Source: Enterococcus faecalis (lineage in GTDB: Bacteria; Bacillota; Bacilli; Lactobacillales; Enterococcaceae). Taken from it: a stretch of DNA of 64,000 bases. The stretch covers positions 1,396,001 to 1,460,000 of the forward strand of contig NZ_CP118962.1 in the NCBI RefSeq assembly GCF_029024925.1, written 5' to 3'. Of the stretch, positions 27,741 through 36,759 are shown piece after piece. Position 1 is the stretch's first letter, and each line of letters starts with the position of its first letter. The notes beneath the pieces are model-generated. The model made no database searches. It was not told the origin of the DNA and was given only the letters and a program-made list of their open reading frames with translations. Made by a program: the position numbers and the translations under genes.

Positions 27741-28249
27741 TCGTCTTCACTTCTTTCTATTTCAGCCATGATTGCTTGAATTAAAGCTTCTTTATTGGCA
27801 AATTTAATCTCACTTTTCTTTAAACTACTTAGGTTCATTTTGTAGGCTTGTTTGCGTAAATCAACCACGCGTTGTGTTTCTAATTTTTGGCGTGTGCCAG
27901 TGTGTTCTTCCAAATCTGGTGTTTCAATCTCTTCTTCAATTACTTCTACTTGTTCCATCGGTTCAGGTGCTGACTTAGGTTCTGGATCTGATAAAATTAC
28001 TTCCGTTTGAGCATCAACCCGTGAGATCACATGATGAGCAATTAAACAATTTAATTCTTTAGCTACTTCCGTGCCTACTTCAACGGCAGCTTGAACCGCG
28101 GCAACGTCACCAATCAGTTCCACAGTTGTTAAACCGCCATTAATAATTTCAGCTTTTAACAAAGTAACGTCGGCGGCTTTCAATGCCGCATCGGCCACAC
28201 TAATGGCACCTAAAAATCCTTTGACTTCGACCATTCCTAATGCTTTCAT
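27731..28249 (-). CDS. eutK: BMC shell protein with C-terminal SAP/Rho-N-like tail (EutK-like)
   Basis: A 172-residue protein. Residues 1-95 form one BMC domain (KALGMVEVKGFLGAISVADA, then HHVISRVDAQTEVIL). An acidic, Pro/Glu-rich linker follows. A basic C-terminal segment (RVVDLRKQAYKMNLSSLKKS, then EIKFANKEALIQAI) has the helix-turn-helix spacing of SAP/Rho-N nucleic-acid-binding motifs. Enterobacterial EutK also carries a putative nucleic-acid-binding tail, hence the name. The function of the tail is unknown. eutE overlaps its stop. Confidence 0.8.
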   Translation of the reverse strand: MKALGMVEVKGFLGAISVADAALKAADVTLLKAEIINGGLTTVELIGDVAAVQAAVEVGTEVAKELNCLIAHHVISRVDAQTEVILSDPEPKSAPEPMEQVEVIEEEIETPDLEEHTGTRQKLETQRVVDLRKQAYKMNLSSLKKSEIKFANKEALIQAIMAEIERSEDEWN

Positions 28250-28262
28250 TCAGGTCACATCC

Positions 28263-28916
28263 TTAATAACTCAACGGATTGTCAGCGATATTTTGAATGA
28301 CTTGTTCAAACGCACTGCAAGCAGCTTTACATGCAGATTGACTACCTGTCAATAAGGCGCCGCCAAAGTTCGTTTCAGAAGGTGGGCCATAAAAGACACC
28401 CATTTGAACATCGGCAGCTTTCATTGCTGCATCTAAGCCAACCATTGCTTCTAGCGGTGGAGCAATCAGATAAGCAATCGCTTCACCTTCAGGAATATTC
28501 GCTTGTTCAGATAAAAAGCTACCCGTTCTTGATACTACATGTGCAAAATAAACAATACTGTCATCTTCGTTAGCACTATAGAAGCTGGCTTCTTCTTCAA
28601 TGACTTGCGTAATGACACTCAAGCCACTATTGACTTCGGCAGGACTCGGACCAGCAATAATGCCAATCACTTCACCGGCTAATTTGGTTGAAGCATTTGC
28701 TGCGCCAGCATACATACTTTTACCGTAAACTACAGTAACATCGGCGGCTTTGGTTGCTTCATCTAATGCAACATAAGTGACATCATCACAATCGGAAGTA
28801 ACAATTCCTAATGAGCGATGTTCTGGTTTCAATGATAATTCTTTTGCTAATGCCGGATCGACATTGGGAATGACTTTCATACTTAGGACATTTGCGCCTA
28901 GACGATCATTTTTCAT
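28263..28916 (-). CDS. eutL: microcompartment trimeric shell protein EutL
   Basis: A 217-residue tandem-BMC protein. Two BMC domains are seen at about residues 1-110 and 110-210, with VIPNVDPALAKELSLKPEHRS at the start and the second-domain motif LEAMVGLDAAMKAADV. EutL trimers form a gated pore in the shell. Length is normal. It lies 13 nt after eutC and 13 nt before the EutK-like gene. Confidence 0.95.
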   Translation of the reverse strand: MKNDRLGANVLSMKVIPNVDPALAKELSLKPEHRSLGIVTSDCDDVTYVALDEATKAADVTVVYGKSMYAGAANASTKLAGEVIGIIAGPSPAEVNSGLSVITQVIEEEASFYSANEDDSIVYFAHVVSRTGSFLSEQANIPEGEAIAYLIAPPLEAMVGLDAAMKAADVQMGVFYGPPSETNFGGALLTGSQSACKAACSAFEQVIQNIADNPLSY

Positions 28917-28929
28917 GAGAAATCCTCCT

Positions 28930-29841
28930 TTATTCAGCTTCTTTTAAATCAATACCAGATTTTTTCTTGTCTAACATTTTTTTGATAATTTCGGCAATGT
29001 AGGCCCCTGCTTCAACAGCCGGTGTCCCACCTTTGTGAATATTTGAAATAACTGTCCGCCGTGCTTCTGGCATACCGACAGTTGGTTTGTAGGCAATATA
29101 GGCACTCATAGATTCTGCTGTTACTAAACCAGGACGTTCGCCAACTAGTAAGCAAACAACATCAGCGTCAGTGATTTCACCAATTTTATCCATTGCTGGC
29201 ACGCGACAATATTTAACAAAAACAACATTGTCGAAATCTAAGTTGTACATGTTTAATCCTTGTTTAATTGCTGGTAGGACTTCTTTAATATTCGCTTCGA
29301 TAGCTGCTGAACTAAGGCCATCCCCTACGACCATTTGGATTTTGGCTTTTGGTGTCGTATTTTTTCGAATGATTTCACTATTTTCTTCATCAAATTGACG
29401 ACCATAATCTGGACGTGTTAAATATTCATCTTTACTGTTACAGATTGTTTTTGTAGAAATAAAATTCATTTCTTTTACCAAGTCTTCGCTTACGTCTGAA
29501 AAGACCGCATCTTGTGCTGCCGCATGGTCCGCTCGGAAACGTAATGTTGAACTAGTCATATAACGCGTCCCTGCACGACCAACGCCTAAACGAGCTGGCG
29601 AGAAAGCTTTCATTTTTAATAGTGCTTCAGGATCAACGGCATTTTTCAATAGTAATTGTTTACGTAAATCTACTTCAGTAATGTCAGGAATTAGGCCTTC
29701 TTCAATTTCTGTCGTTTCAGTGACGTGTGTTGTGACTGGTTTTTCTTCAGCAGTCACAGTGGCAGTCGAAACCGCTTGATTGTCAGCGACCATTTCTGTT
29801 AAAATTCCGGCAATCATTTCTTTTAATTCTTTTTCGTTCAT
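28930..29841 (-). CDS. eutC: ethanolamine ammonia-lyase small subunit
   Basis: The light chain of the AdoCbl-dependent ethanolamine ammonia-lyase, about 303 residues. It has the B12-contacting region [15 protein letters not shown], and [12 protein letters not shown] and [10 protein letters not shown] near the C-terminus. The N-terminus [20 protein letters not shown] followed by a variable linker matches the known EutC packaging helix. ATG 29841 is chosen because GAGGTG is 9 nt upstream; the GTG at 29853 overlaps that site. It is adjacent to eutB. Confidence 0.95.
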
Positions 29842-29858
29842 TTGTATTCTCACCTCGT

Positions 29859-31223
29859 TTATTTAATAAATACAGATGCATCGCCAGCGCGACTTGTTAA
29901 TTTTCCGTTTTCCATTAAGCCCATTTTTTCCATCCATTCTTCAAATTCTTTAATTGGACGTAAGCCTAATGTTTCACGAATCGTCGCAGTTTCATGGAAC
30001 CCAGTTGTTTGATAATTTAACATGACATCATCGCCATGAGGAATCCCCATGATATACGTACAACCAGCTGTTGCTAATAACATTGCTAAGTTTTCCATAT
30101 CATTTTGATCAGCTTTCATATGGTTGGTGTAGCAGACATCACAACCCATTGAAATTCCTGTTAATTTGCCCATGAAATGATCTTCTAAACCAGCGCGGAT
30201 GACTTGTTTTGAATCGTAAAGATATTCTGGTCCAATAAAGCCGACAACGGTATTTACAATATACGGATCAAATTTTTTGGCTAAGCCATAACAACGCGCT
30301 TCCATTGTGACTTGGTCTGCGCCAAAGTTCGCTTCAGAAGAAAGTTCTGAGCCTTGACCTGTTTCAAAATACATCACATTAGGACCAGCTGCTTGACCAC
30401 TGTGAAGGGCTAAATCTTGTGCTTCAGCTAAAATTTCTGCATTTAAACCAAATGCTGTGTTCCCTTTTTCTGAACCAGCGATGGATTGAAAGACTAAGCC
30501 AGTTGGCGCGCCTTGACGCATGGCTTCCATTTGTGTCGTTACGTGAGCAAGCACGCAAGTTTGTGTTGGAATTTCCCATTCGCTGCGGAACTCTTCAAAT
30601 TTGTTTAAGATTCGTTTAACACTTTCTGTAGAATCATCAACAGGATTCAAACCAATTAAAGCATCACCGGCGCCATAAGAAAGACCTTCCATAACTGATG
30701 CCATAATGCCATCGACATTATCGGTTGGATGGTTTGGCTGTAAACGATTCGAAAAAGTTCCGGGACGGCCAATCGTTGTGTTGGCGGTTTTTTCAATATT
30801 GATTTTTTTTGCGCCAACAATTAGATCCATGTTGGACATTAATTTACAGACAGCAGCAATCATTTCAGAAGTGAGTCCACGGGAAATTCGTTTGATATCA
30901 AAATCGGTTGTTTCCGAAGATAAGATAAATTCGCGTAATTCTGCAACTGTCCAATGTTTAATACTTTCAAAAATTCGCATATTGACTTGGTCAATAATAA
31001 TGCGTGTCACTTCGTCTTCGTCATAATCAACGACGGGATTGTTAAACAAGTCATTTAAGGACAATTCTGATAAAACGACTTTCGCCGCCACGCGTTCTTC
31101 GGCTGAATTAGCAGCTACGCCAGCTAACTTGTCACCAGACTTTTCTTCATTGGCTTTGGCTAAGACTTCTTTAACGGATGTAAATTGATAGACTTTGCCA
31201 AATAGTTTGGTTTTTAAAATCAT
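29859..31223 (-). CDS. eutB: ethanolamine ammonia-lyase large subunit
   Basis: The 454-residue TIM-barrel catalytic subunit deaminates ethanolamine to acetaldehyde and ammonia. Substrate and cofactor residues are visible in [49 protein letters not shown] and GMSMGCD-like [12 protein letters not shown]. Full length. The adenosyl radical cofactor explains the B12 import, B12 sensing and EutT functions nearby. It lies between eutA and eutC with short gaps. Confidence 0.97.
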
Positions 31224-31240
31224 CTTTGTGTCGCTCCTTT

Positions 31241-32665
31241 TTAATTAAATACTAAGGTCTTAACAATGACTGGAAGGACTGCTCCTTCTGCCACTGGTAA
31301 ACCGATATCTACATAATCACCGTTTTCTACTTTGACCGAATCAAGACAGATAAACGGATAGTCTTTTGGCAGATGGGCACTTAAGGCATGCCCTAAAGCT
31401 TTCGCCATGTCTTCATCCACCATAACAATAATGGGAATTTGTTCAGCAACTAAACTAGCTAATCCTTCCACAATCCCTTGACCATAGCGTTGAATATCAG
31501 CAAATGTTGGATTGCTCATGCCTCTAATTGCTAGGGCAATCTGGGGCGTTTCTTCAATACGATGCCAATTGAGTTTTTCTTGGATTCGCTGGCCTAATTC
31601 TGTCACAGTAAGGGTTTCATCCTCTTGCGCTAATTTTAGAATTGGGATATTTTTTACCGGCAAAATTTGCTCACGATAAGCGATCGTGCTTCCGCTAATT
31701 TCAGCAGTGTGTGAACCTGCTCCGACGACCGTCGCTCGGATTGTTTCTGCGCTTTCTAAGACTTCTTTTTCCGAAATAATCAGTGACTTTCTCAAGTATT
31801 TCCCTAAAAGCAAGCCGATGTCTCCATATTTAAAGAGATTCGTACTTGTCGTATTTAAGCAATCAGCCACACCACCAGAAAATGTTACAATTGGTAATTC
31901 CTCAGCTTTTCGTAGTGGATGGTTGGTTACTAATAACTGGTAGAACGGACTTTGTGTCCCCAAGCCAATGCTATTTTCTAACACGGCAACTAATTCCGAA
32001 ATAATTGGCAGTAAGTTTTGTTCGGTGGCTTGGTCACCAAGGTGCAAGGTTAGCCCTTTTTTATTTATAATTTCTTGAATCTTCGGAGCTATATAGGTGA
32101 TTTTTTGTTGTTGATCTAATTTAATTAAGCGTCCGCCAATGTCAAAACAAGCCGTGTCAATCACTTCGCCATCTTTAAAGACAGCTAAATTTGTCGTTCC
32201 CCCACCAATGTCTAAATTAACCACCGGTTTGCGTTTCGTTTCAGAATAAGTTTGAGCACCAGCGCCTTTCCCGGCAATGATACTTTCTAAATCAGGTCCA
32301 GCCGTAGCAACGACAAAATCACCTGCATAGCCACTAAGTGCTCGTAGCACATTGTTGGCATTGCTTTTTCGAGCAGTTTCACCTGTGATAATTACCGCAC
32401 CCATTTGAATATCTTGTTTATGAATGCCTGCTTGGCGATATTGCTCCGCTACAAACGCTTTGATAGGTTCTGCATCAATTTCTGATTGGTTAAGTAAGGG
32501 TGTAAAGATAATGTCACTTCGATAAATGACTTTTTTATCAGAAATGCTGATACGTGGTACTGTAAACGCAGAGGCAAAATTTTCAACAGTTAATTCTGAC
32601 AAGACTAATTGGGTTGTAGACGTCCCTAAATCAATCCCTACGGTTAAAAGTGTTTCCTTCGACAT
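31241..32665 (-). CDS. eutA: ethanolamine ammonia-lyase reactivating factor EutA
   Basis: This protein of about 474 residues has an actin/Hsp70-like ATPase fold and removes damaged cobalamin from EutBC. ATP-binding motifs are TVGIDLGTSTTQ at the N-terminus, NLDIGGGTTNLAVF near residue 155 and FSGGVADCL. ATG 32665 is chosen because GGAGG lies 5' of it; the frame upstream extends into the terminator hairpin. Expression is controlled by an ANTAR element overlapping the eutW end. Confidence 0.94.
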   Translation of the reverse strand: MSKETLLTVGIDLGTSTTQLVLSELTVENFASAFTVPRISISDKKVIYRSDIIFTPLLNQSEIDAEPIKAFVAEQYRQAGIHKQDIQMGAVIITGETARKSNANNVLRALSGYAGDFVVATAGPDLESIIAGKGAGAQTYSETKRKPVVNLDIGGGTTNLAVFKDGEVIDTACFDIGGRLIKLDQQQKITYIAPKIQEIINKKGLTLHLGDQATEQNLLPIISELVAVLENSIGLGTQSPFYQLLVTNHPLRKAEELPIVTFSGGVADCLNTTSTNLFKYGDIGLLLGKYLRKSLIISEKEVLESAETIRATVVGAGSHTAEISGSTIAYREQILPVKNIPILKLAQEDETLTVTELGQRIQEKLNWHRIEETPQIALAIRGMSNPTFADIQRYGQGIVEGLASLVAEQIPIIVMVDEDMAKALGHALSAHLPKDYPFICLDSVKVENGDYVDIGLPVAEGAVLPVIVKTLVFN

Positions 32666-32693
32666 CGCCTGACTCGCCTCCTTTTGCATACAA

Positions 32694-32780
32694 AAAGGCA
32701 CTTAAAGAATCGTTAGAAAATTTCTTTCTACTTTTCTTTAAGCGCCTTTGCTTAATCAATGAACAACATCACTGGTGTTC
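32694..32780 (-). promoter_or_regulatory. EutV-responsive antitermination element upstream of eutA
   Basis: P2 at 32738-32755 is a perfect TTAAGC/GCTTAA stem with loop AAAGGC. A weaker P1 at 32761-32780 (loop AGTGAT, one mismatch) lies within the last eutW codons. P2 overlaps the 5' arm of a terminator (AAAGGCGCTTAAAGAA / TTCTTTAAGTGCCTTTTT, 32694-32749). Loop positions 1 A and 4 G match the ANTAR recognition rule. Confidence 0.85.
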
Positions 32781-34189
32781 TGTTCGAAATAGAAACAGGT
32801 TTTAGTTCCCTGTTTATTGGATTCAATTGTAATTTTTCCTTTTAATTTATCTTTTACGTAGCTTTTGACAATCATCAAACCTAAACTGGTCTCGTTACTT
32901 TGATGAACATCATAGCCTTTACCATTATCTGTAACAGTAATGGTAATCATTTTATTATCTAATGTTCCACTAAGTTTAACAACGCCACTTGTTTGTGGCT
33001 CAAATGCATGATCAAAAATGTTTTGTAATAGTTCGTTGACAACAAGGGAAATGGTAACCATTTGTTCGCTAGAAACCATAATGGCTGGATCAACATCCAT
33101 CATCATCTCAATGGGTTGTGCGCCTTGAAAAAGATGTCTAAAATTATACATCACTGCTTCCAATGTTTGCCGTAAAGCAACGTCATCTTTGACTTGTTTT
33201 GACAGCAATTCATGGGTGGCTGCAATCGCCATAATTCGATTGACACTTTCATGAAGGACTTTCTTTGCTTCGGGGCTTTGCGTTCGCCGTTCTTGAATAC
33301 GCAATAAGGAAACCACCGATTGCAAGTTATTTTTAACACGATGATGAATTTCACGAATCGCAACAGATTTGGAAATAATTTCCGCTTCTTTTTCTTTAAA
33401 TTCTGTATTGTCTTGAATAATCATAATCAGTTGTTCTTCTGATGCCAACCACACTTTCCGAACCTTAAAATAATAATTAAGGTAGGTCGTTTTGCTTTCA
33501 ATTGGTTGATTACTCATTTTATATTTCATTTGATACAACACATATTCAAAAGTTGTATAATCGATGGACAAATTGTCATAACTCATTCCAATGATATTAT
33601 CCCGATAACCAAGTTTGCGATAAAGCTCTTGTGCATTGTGATTGGTAATTAATAAGTGACCCGCCGCATCAAAAATCAAAACGGCTTCTGCCAATTGATC
33701 AATAAATAATGCGTCGACTTGACTAGTTGATTTCGCTACTTTTGCTAACTGGCAGTTATTTAGCTCCTCTTTTTGTAAGTCCGCTTGAATCTCTTCATCT
33801 GCCGCAATCTCGACAATAATGACACCAATCGTTCGATGTTCATTGCGAATGGGATAGATATTTTGCTTAATCAAACGATTTTCCTGAGTCACTGCTAACA
33901 AACCAATGCTATTTAAGCTAGTTTGCATGGTACGCAGAACACCAGGTTCATTTTTTAATAAAGCTTCCATCCCGACGACATCTCCGCTATATAAAGAAGT
34001 TGTCTTCGCAGGCGGCTTATGATAAACGACTAGTGCTTGCTGTGACATTTCCTTATACACATCAATAAAAACATCTGCACTTTGGTAGAGTGTCGTCGAA
34101 GAAAGATAACGTGCTGTACGTTGTAATTCTTTAATGTCTGATTCTGAAAGATTGGTATATTGGTGACATAATTGTTCTAATCGTTTCAT
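32756..34189 (-). CDS. eutW: sensor histidine kinase EutW
   Basis: A 477-residue soluble kinase with no transmembrane segment, known in E. faecalis to respond to ethanolamine and phosphorylate EutV. The N-terminal sensor region (1-160) is followed by a PAS domain (about 165-270), a HisKA_2 dimerisation box IREIHHRVKNNLQSVVSLL and a HATPase_c domain (VVNELLQNIFDHAF; NGKGYDV; LGLMIV). It directly abuts eutV. Its last codons overlap the eutA regulatory hairpin P1. Confidence 0.95.
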   Translation of the reverse strand: MKRLEQLCHQYTNLSESDIKELQRTARYLSSTTLYQSADVFIDVYKEMSQQALVVYHKPPAKTTSLYSGDVVGMEALLKNEPGVLRTMQTSLNSIGLLAVTQENRLIKQNIYPIRNEHRTIGVIIVEIAADEEIQADLQKEELNNCQLAKVAKSTSQVDALFIDQLAEAVLIFDAAGHLLITNHNAQELYRKLGYRDNIIGMSYDNLSIDYTTFEYVLYQMKYKMSNQPIESKTTYLNYYFKVRKVWLASEEQLIMIIQDNTEFKEKEAEIISKSVAIREIHHRVKNNLQSVVSLLRIQERRTQSPEAKKVLHESVNRIMAIAATHELLSKQVKDDVALRQTLEAVMYNFRHLFQGAQPIEMMMDVDPAIMVSSEQMVTISLVVNELLQNIFDHAFEPQTSGVVKLSGTLDNKMITITVTDNGKGYDVHQSNETSLGLMIVKSYVKDKLKGKITIESNKQGTKTCFYFEQNTSDVVH

Positions 34190-34771
34190 TTATTCATCAT
34201 CCATTACAATCAATTCTGCAATTTCACTCATACGTGCGCGTTTGTTCATGCTTAACGTACGCAACATTTGGTAGGCTTCTTCTTCCGATATATGATTTTC
34301 TTTTACAAGAATACCTTTGGCTTTTTCGATAATTTTACGTTCTTCTAATTTTAAACTTAATTTATCGATTTGATTTAGTAACAGCTGCGTTTGTTTGCCT
34401 CGTTCAATGCTCATTTCAATTGTAGGTATTAATGATTTTTCATCTAGAGGTTTAACTAAATAACCCAGTGCGCCTAATTTTTTAGCCTTGTCCGTATTTT
34501 GTACGTCACTGTATGCAGATAAAAAAACAATACTACTGGCTAGTTGGTCTTGAACAATTTTTTTACCTGCTTTTAGACCATCTAAAATTGGCATTTGAAT
34601 GTCCATTAATACTAGGTCAGGTTGTGTTTTTTTACATACTTCAATTGCTTCAAAACCATCAGCTGCTTCACCGACTACTTCGTACCCTGCTTCTATCACA
34701 ATATCACGAATATCGAGTCTCGTAATAGGTTCATCATCGACTATTACAATTCGTCCATCCATTTTCTTCAC
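34190..34771 (-). CDS. eutV: ANTAR antitermination response regulator EutV
   Basis: A 193-residue response regulator. The receiver domain has the phospho-acceptor Asp in PDLVLMDIQMP, the Thr/Ser switch in VFLSAYS and Lys in GYLVKPLDE. The C-terminal ANTAR domain (about 125-185, ERKIIEKAKGILVKENHISE) binds dual RNA hairpins to prevent termination. The start is GTG 34771, 7 nt after AAAGGA; an internal ATG at 34762 is too distant from that site. All its four target elements are in this operon. Confidence 0.95.
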   Translation of the reverse strand: MKKMDGRIVIVDDEPITRLDIRDIVIEAGYEVVGEAADGFEAIEVCKKTQPDLVLMDIQMPILDGLKAGKKIVQDQLASSIVFLSAYSDVQNTDKAKKLGALGYLVKPLDEKSLIPTIEMSIERGKQTQLLLNQIDKLSLKLEERKIIEKAKGILVKENHISEEEAYQMLRTLSMNKRARMSEIAELIVMDDE

Positions 34772-34789
34772 GCCCTTGTCCTTTCAACG

Positions 34790-35137
34790 CTATGTTCTGG
34801 TAATTTTACAAGTTACAGAAAAGTTTAAAATCTGTTGTAAACCTTCAATCACCGCTTGTAAGGCTGCTTCCACTGAGCTTACGTCACCAGAAATGACTAC
34901 CGATCCAGAAAAACGATCAATAAAACCGATTTGGATATCTCCGCTTTTAGTCGCAATATCAACAGCGATAATTGCCGCTTCGCTCGGAGTGATTGTCAAA
35001 ATACCTAGTGCATTGCTGGTGCCTTCTGGCAATCCTAATTTTGTATAAATTTCTTTATTAGGACTAGCAATGATGTGCGCTAACGTTACTTGTTTCCCAG
35101 GAACATATTCTTGAATCATTCGTTGTTTTTCTTCCAA
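34790..35137 (-). CDS. eutS: microcompartment shell protein EutS
   Basis: A 115-residue BMC shell protein with the family start [17 protein letters not shown] and later [18 protein letters not shown]. Translation begins at TTG 35137, with AAAGGAG 9 nt upstream. The resulting N-terminus [10 protein letters not shown] aligns with the enterobacterial DKERIIQEF, which supports the TTG over the downstream ATG. EutS forms a bent hexamer thought to sit at shell edges. It has its own promoter and ANTAR element. Confidence 0.94.
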   Translation of the reverse strand: MEEKQRMIQEYVPGKQVTLAHIIASPNKEIYTKLGLPEGTSNALGILTITPSEAAIIAVDIATKSGDIQIGFIDRFSGSVVISGDVSSVEAALQAVIEGLQQILNFSVTCKITRT

Positions 35138-35178
35138 CCAGACTCGCTCCTTTAATTTAGCAAATAAAAAATCCTCAA

Positions 35179-35257
35179 TAAAAAACGTAAAGGTTCCACT
35201 TTCGCTTTCTACTAAGGAGCTTCTTTGCTCTTAAATTTTGAAGCACGCCGTTGTGCT
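35179..35257 (-). promoter_or_regulatory. EutV-responsive antitermination element upstream of eutS
   Basis: P1 at 35242-35257 (AGCAC/GTGCT, loop AACGGC) and P2 at 35217-35230 (GAGC/GCTC, loop AAAGAA) share the A1/G4 hexaloop. P2 overlaps the 5' side of an imperfect terminator whose 3' arm (GGAACCTTTACG) precedes a six-T run at 35180-35185. Confidence 0.85.
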
Positions 35258-35263
35258 ACCCAC

Positions 35264-35292
35264 ATTATATGTTATCGATTTCATCCTGTCAA
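35264..35292 (-). promoter_or_regulatory. eutS promoter
   Basis: A consensus sigma-A promoter: TTGACA (35287-35292), a 17-nt spacer and TATAAT (35264-35269). Transcription should begin almost at the base of hairpin P1, so output is set by antitermination rather than initiation. Confidence 0.9.
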
Positions 35293-35296
35293 TCGC

Positions 35297-36427
35297 TTAT
35301 AAGATAGAATTTAAAATTTTTGTCACTTCTGCTGCTGTTGGTTGGACAGGATTTGTTTTGGTGCAGCCATCCATCAATGCGCCTTCAGCTATTTTTGGGA
35401 TTGCAGCCTGGACTTCTTCTTTTGGTAAACCATAGTCACTAAAAGTGGCAGGCATGTTTAATTTTTGACGGAGTTGCTTGATTTGTCGAATAAATTGTTG
35501 AACACCAATCCGTGCATTGGTTGTCTGTGTATCATTTAGACAATTTGCTAACTGCGCATAACGTTTAGCTGTTGGTTCGTTGGTGACTTTGCCATTCGCT
35601 AAGCCACTGTTATATGCAATGACTTCAGGTAAGAGCATTGCATTCATTCGTCCATGTGGCACATGTAAACGCGCACCGGCCGCATGAGCAATACCGTGAT
35701 TCAAGCCTAACGAAGTAACATTAAACGCCATCCCTGCCATACATGAAGCTAAATGCATATTTTCACGGGCTTGTTGGTTGCTACCCTGATTAAAGGCTAT
35801 TTCTAAATTGTCGAATACCAGGCGAACGACTTTTTCGCACAACGCATCTGAAATCGGATTTGCTTCTGTTGAAACATACGCTTCAATAACATGCGTTAAG
35901 ACGTCCATTCCTGTATCCGCTGTGATTTTTGGTGGCACACTCATCACTAAATTTGTATCTAAAATCGCAATTTCTGGTTGAATTTCATCCGTTACAAGCG
36001 GGATTTTGGTGCCAGTTTCAGCAACCGTAATCACTGAAAAATTCGTAACTTCTGAACCAGTTCCACTAGTTGTAGGAACCGCAATAAACTCAGCAATCTG
36101 AGTTTGCAAAGTACGTTTGCCAAAAAATTTCATTGCTTTGGCCGCATCAATAGCGGATCCCCCACCTAAAGCTAATATCGTATCTCCTTGAAATGTCGCT
36201 AACTGCTTAATTCCCGCAGCAATCTTATCAATTGGTGGATCGGGGATGATATCACTAAAAATTTGCCATTCACTTTTTGTTAAATGCTTTGTCACTTCAT
36301 TCACAAATCCAGAGTCAACCATGAATGGATCTGTGACAATGAAAACACGTTTATCATGAAGTGTTTCCAAATTGGCTAATGCGCCTTCTCCTACCCATAG
36401 TTCGGTAGGGAAATGAATTGTTTTCAT
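35297..36427 (-). CDS. eutG: iron-containing alcohol dehydrogenase EutG
   Basis: A 376-residue group III alcohol dehydrogenase that reduces acetaldehyde to ethanol and regenerates NAD+ within the compartment. It has the nucleotide-binding motif LALGGGSAIDAAKAM, the substrate-domain motif IAVPTTSGTGSEVT, and metal ligands in GMDVLTHVIEAY and GLNHGIAHAAGARLHVPHG. No packaging helix is evident at either end. It is preceded by an ANTAR element and the AdoCbl riboswitch. Confidence 0.93.
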   Translation of the reverse strand: MKTIHFPTELWVGEGALANLETLHDKRVFIVTDPFMVDSGFVNEVTKHLTKSEWQIFSDIIPDPPIDKIAAGIKQLATFQGDTILALGGGSAIDAAKAMKFFGKRTLQTQIAEFIAVPTTSGTGSEVTNFSVITVAETGTKIPLVTDEIQPEIAILDTNLVMSVPPKITADTGMDVLTHVIEAYVSTEANPISDALCEKVVRLVFDNLEIAFNQGSNQQARENMHLASCMAGMAFNVTSLGLNHGIAHAAGARLHVPHGRMNAMLLPEVIAYNSGLANGKVTNEPTAKRYAQLANCLNDTQTTNARIGVQQFIRQIKQLRQKLNMPATFSDYGLPKEEVQAAIPKIAEGALMDGCTKTNPVQPTAAEVTKILNSIL

Positions 36428-36451
36428 CTCAATTCCTCCTTAATAAAATAC

Positions 36452-36527
36452 AAAAAGACACTTCAAACAAACGAAAAATCATCTGTCTGAAGCGTCTTTG
36501 CTTCCTTATGTATACGCCATTGTACAC
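36452..36527 (-). promoter_or_regulatory. EutV-responsive antitermination element upstream of eutG
   Basis: P1 at 36510-36527 (GTGTAC/GTATAC, loop AATGGC) and P2 at 36489-36504 (GAAGC/GCTTC, loop AAAGAC) are separated by 5 nt. P2 overlaps the 5' arm of terminator AAAGACGCTTCA...TGAAGTGTCTTTTT (36452-36501). From published work this element forms the 3' end of the EutX regulatory RNA. Confidence 0.9.
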
Positions 36528-36541
36528 GAAACCTTATCCAT

Positions 36542-36570
36542 AGAGTACAACGCCTTTAATTAATTGTCAA
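36542..36570 (-). promoter_or_regulatory. possible internal promoter for eutG
   Basis: A perfect TTGACA (36565-36570) has only a weak -10 (TACTCT, 36542-36547) at 17-nt spacing. Its position relative to P1 mimics the eutP promoter. It would allow eutG transcription independent of the riboswitch. Confidence 0.35.
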
Positions 36571-36589
36571 TAAAAAAAGGGAATATAGC

Positions 36590-36605
36590 AGTACGTCATT
36601 GTACC
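36590..36605 (-). other. additional ANTAR-like single hairpin
   Basis: GTAC/GTAC stem plus a closing G-T pair, with hexaloop AATGAC (A1, G4). The loop matches the P1 class of the four EutV elements. It lies about 60 nt upstream of the eutG dual hairpin and downstream of the riboswitch terminator. No partner hairpin is visible beside it. Confidence 0.5.
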
Positions 36606-36630
36606 TGAAATCTCCTTCAACATTGAAAGA

Positions 36631-36698
36631 CCAGCCCAAAATTTCCAAAAGCACTTCCTCGTGCCATTAATTGGATTAATACAAATATCTTGGGCTGG
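36631..36698 (-). terminator. candidate riboswitch-controlled terminator
   Basis: Perfect 9-bp outer stem CCAGCCCAA (36690-36698) / TTGGGCTGG (36631-36639) enclosing a small GCAC/GTGC hairpin. It follows the AdoCbl aptamer; the T-rich tail (TCTTTC) is short. It is likely the early stop used when AdoCbl is bound. Confidence 0.55.
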
Positions 36699-36759
36699 AT
36701 TTTCAACACAAGCGTTGTTAAGAAACATCCTGTTTTGCCTCGAAACAGCATGCCCAATA

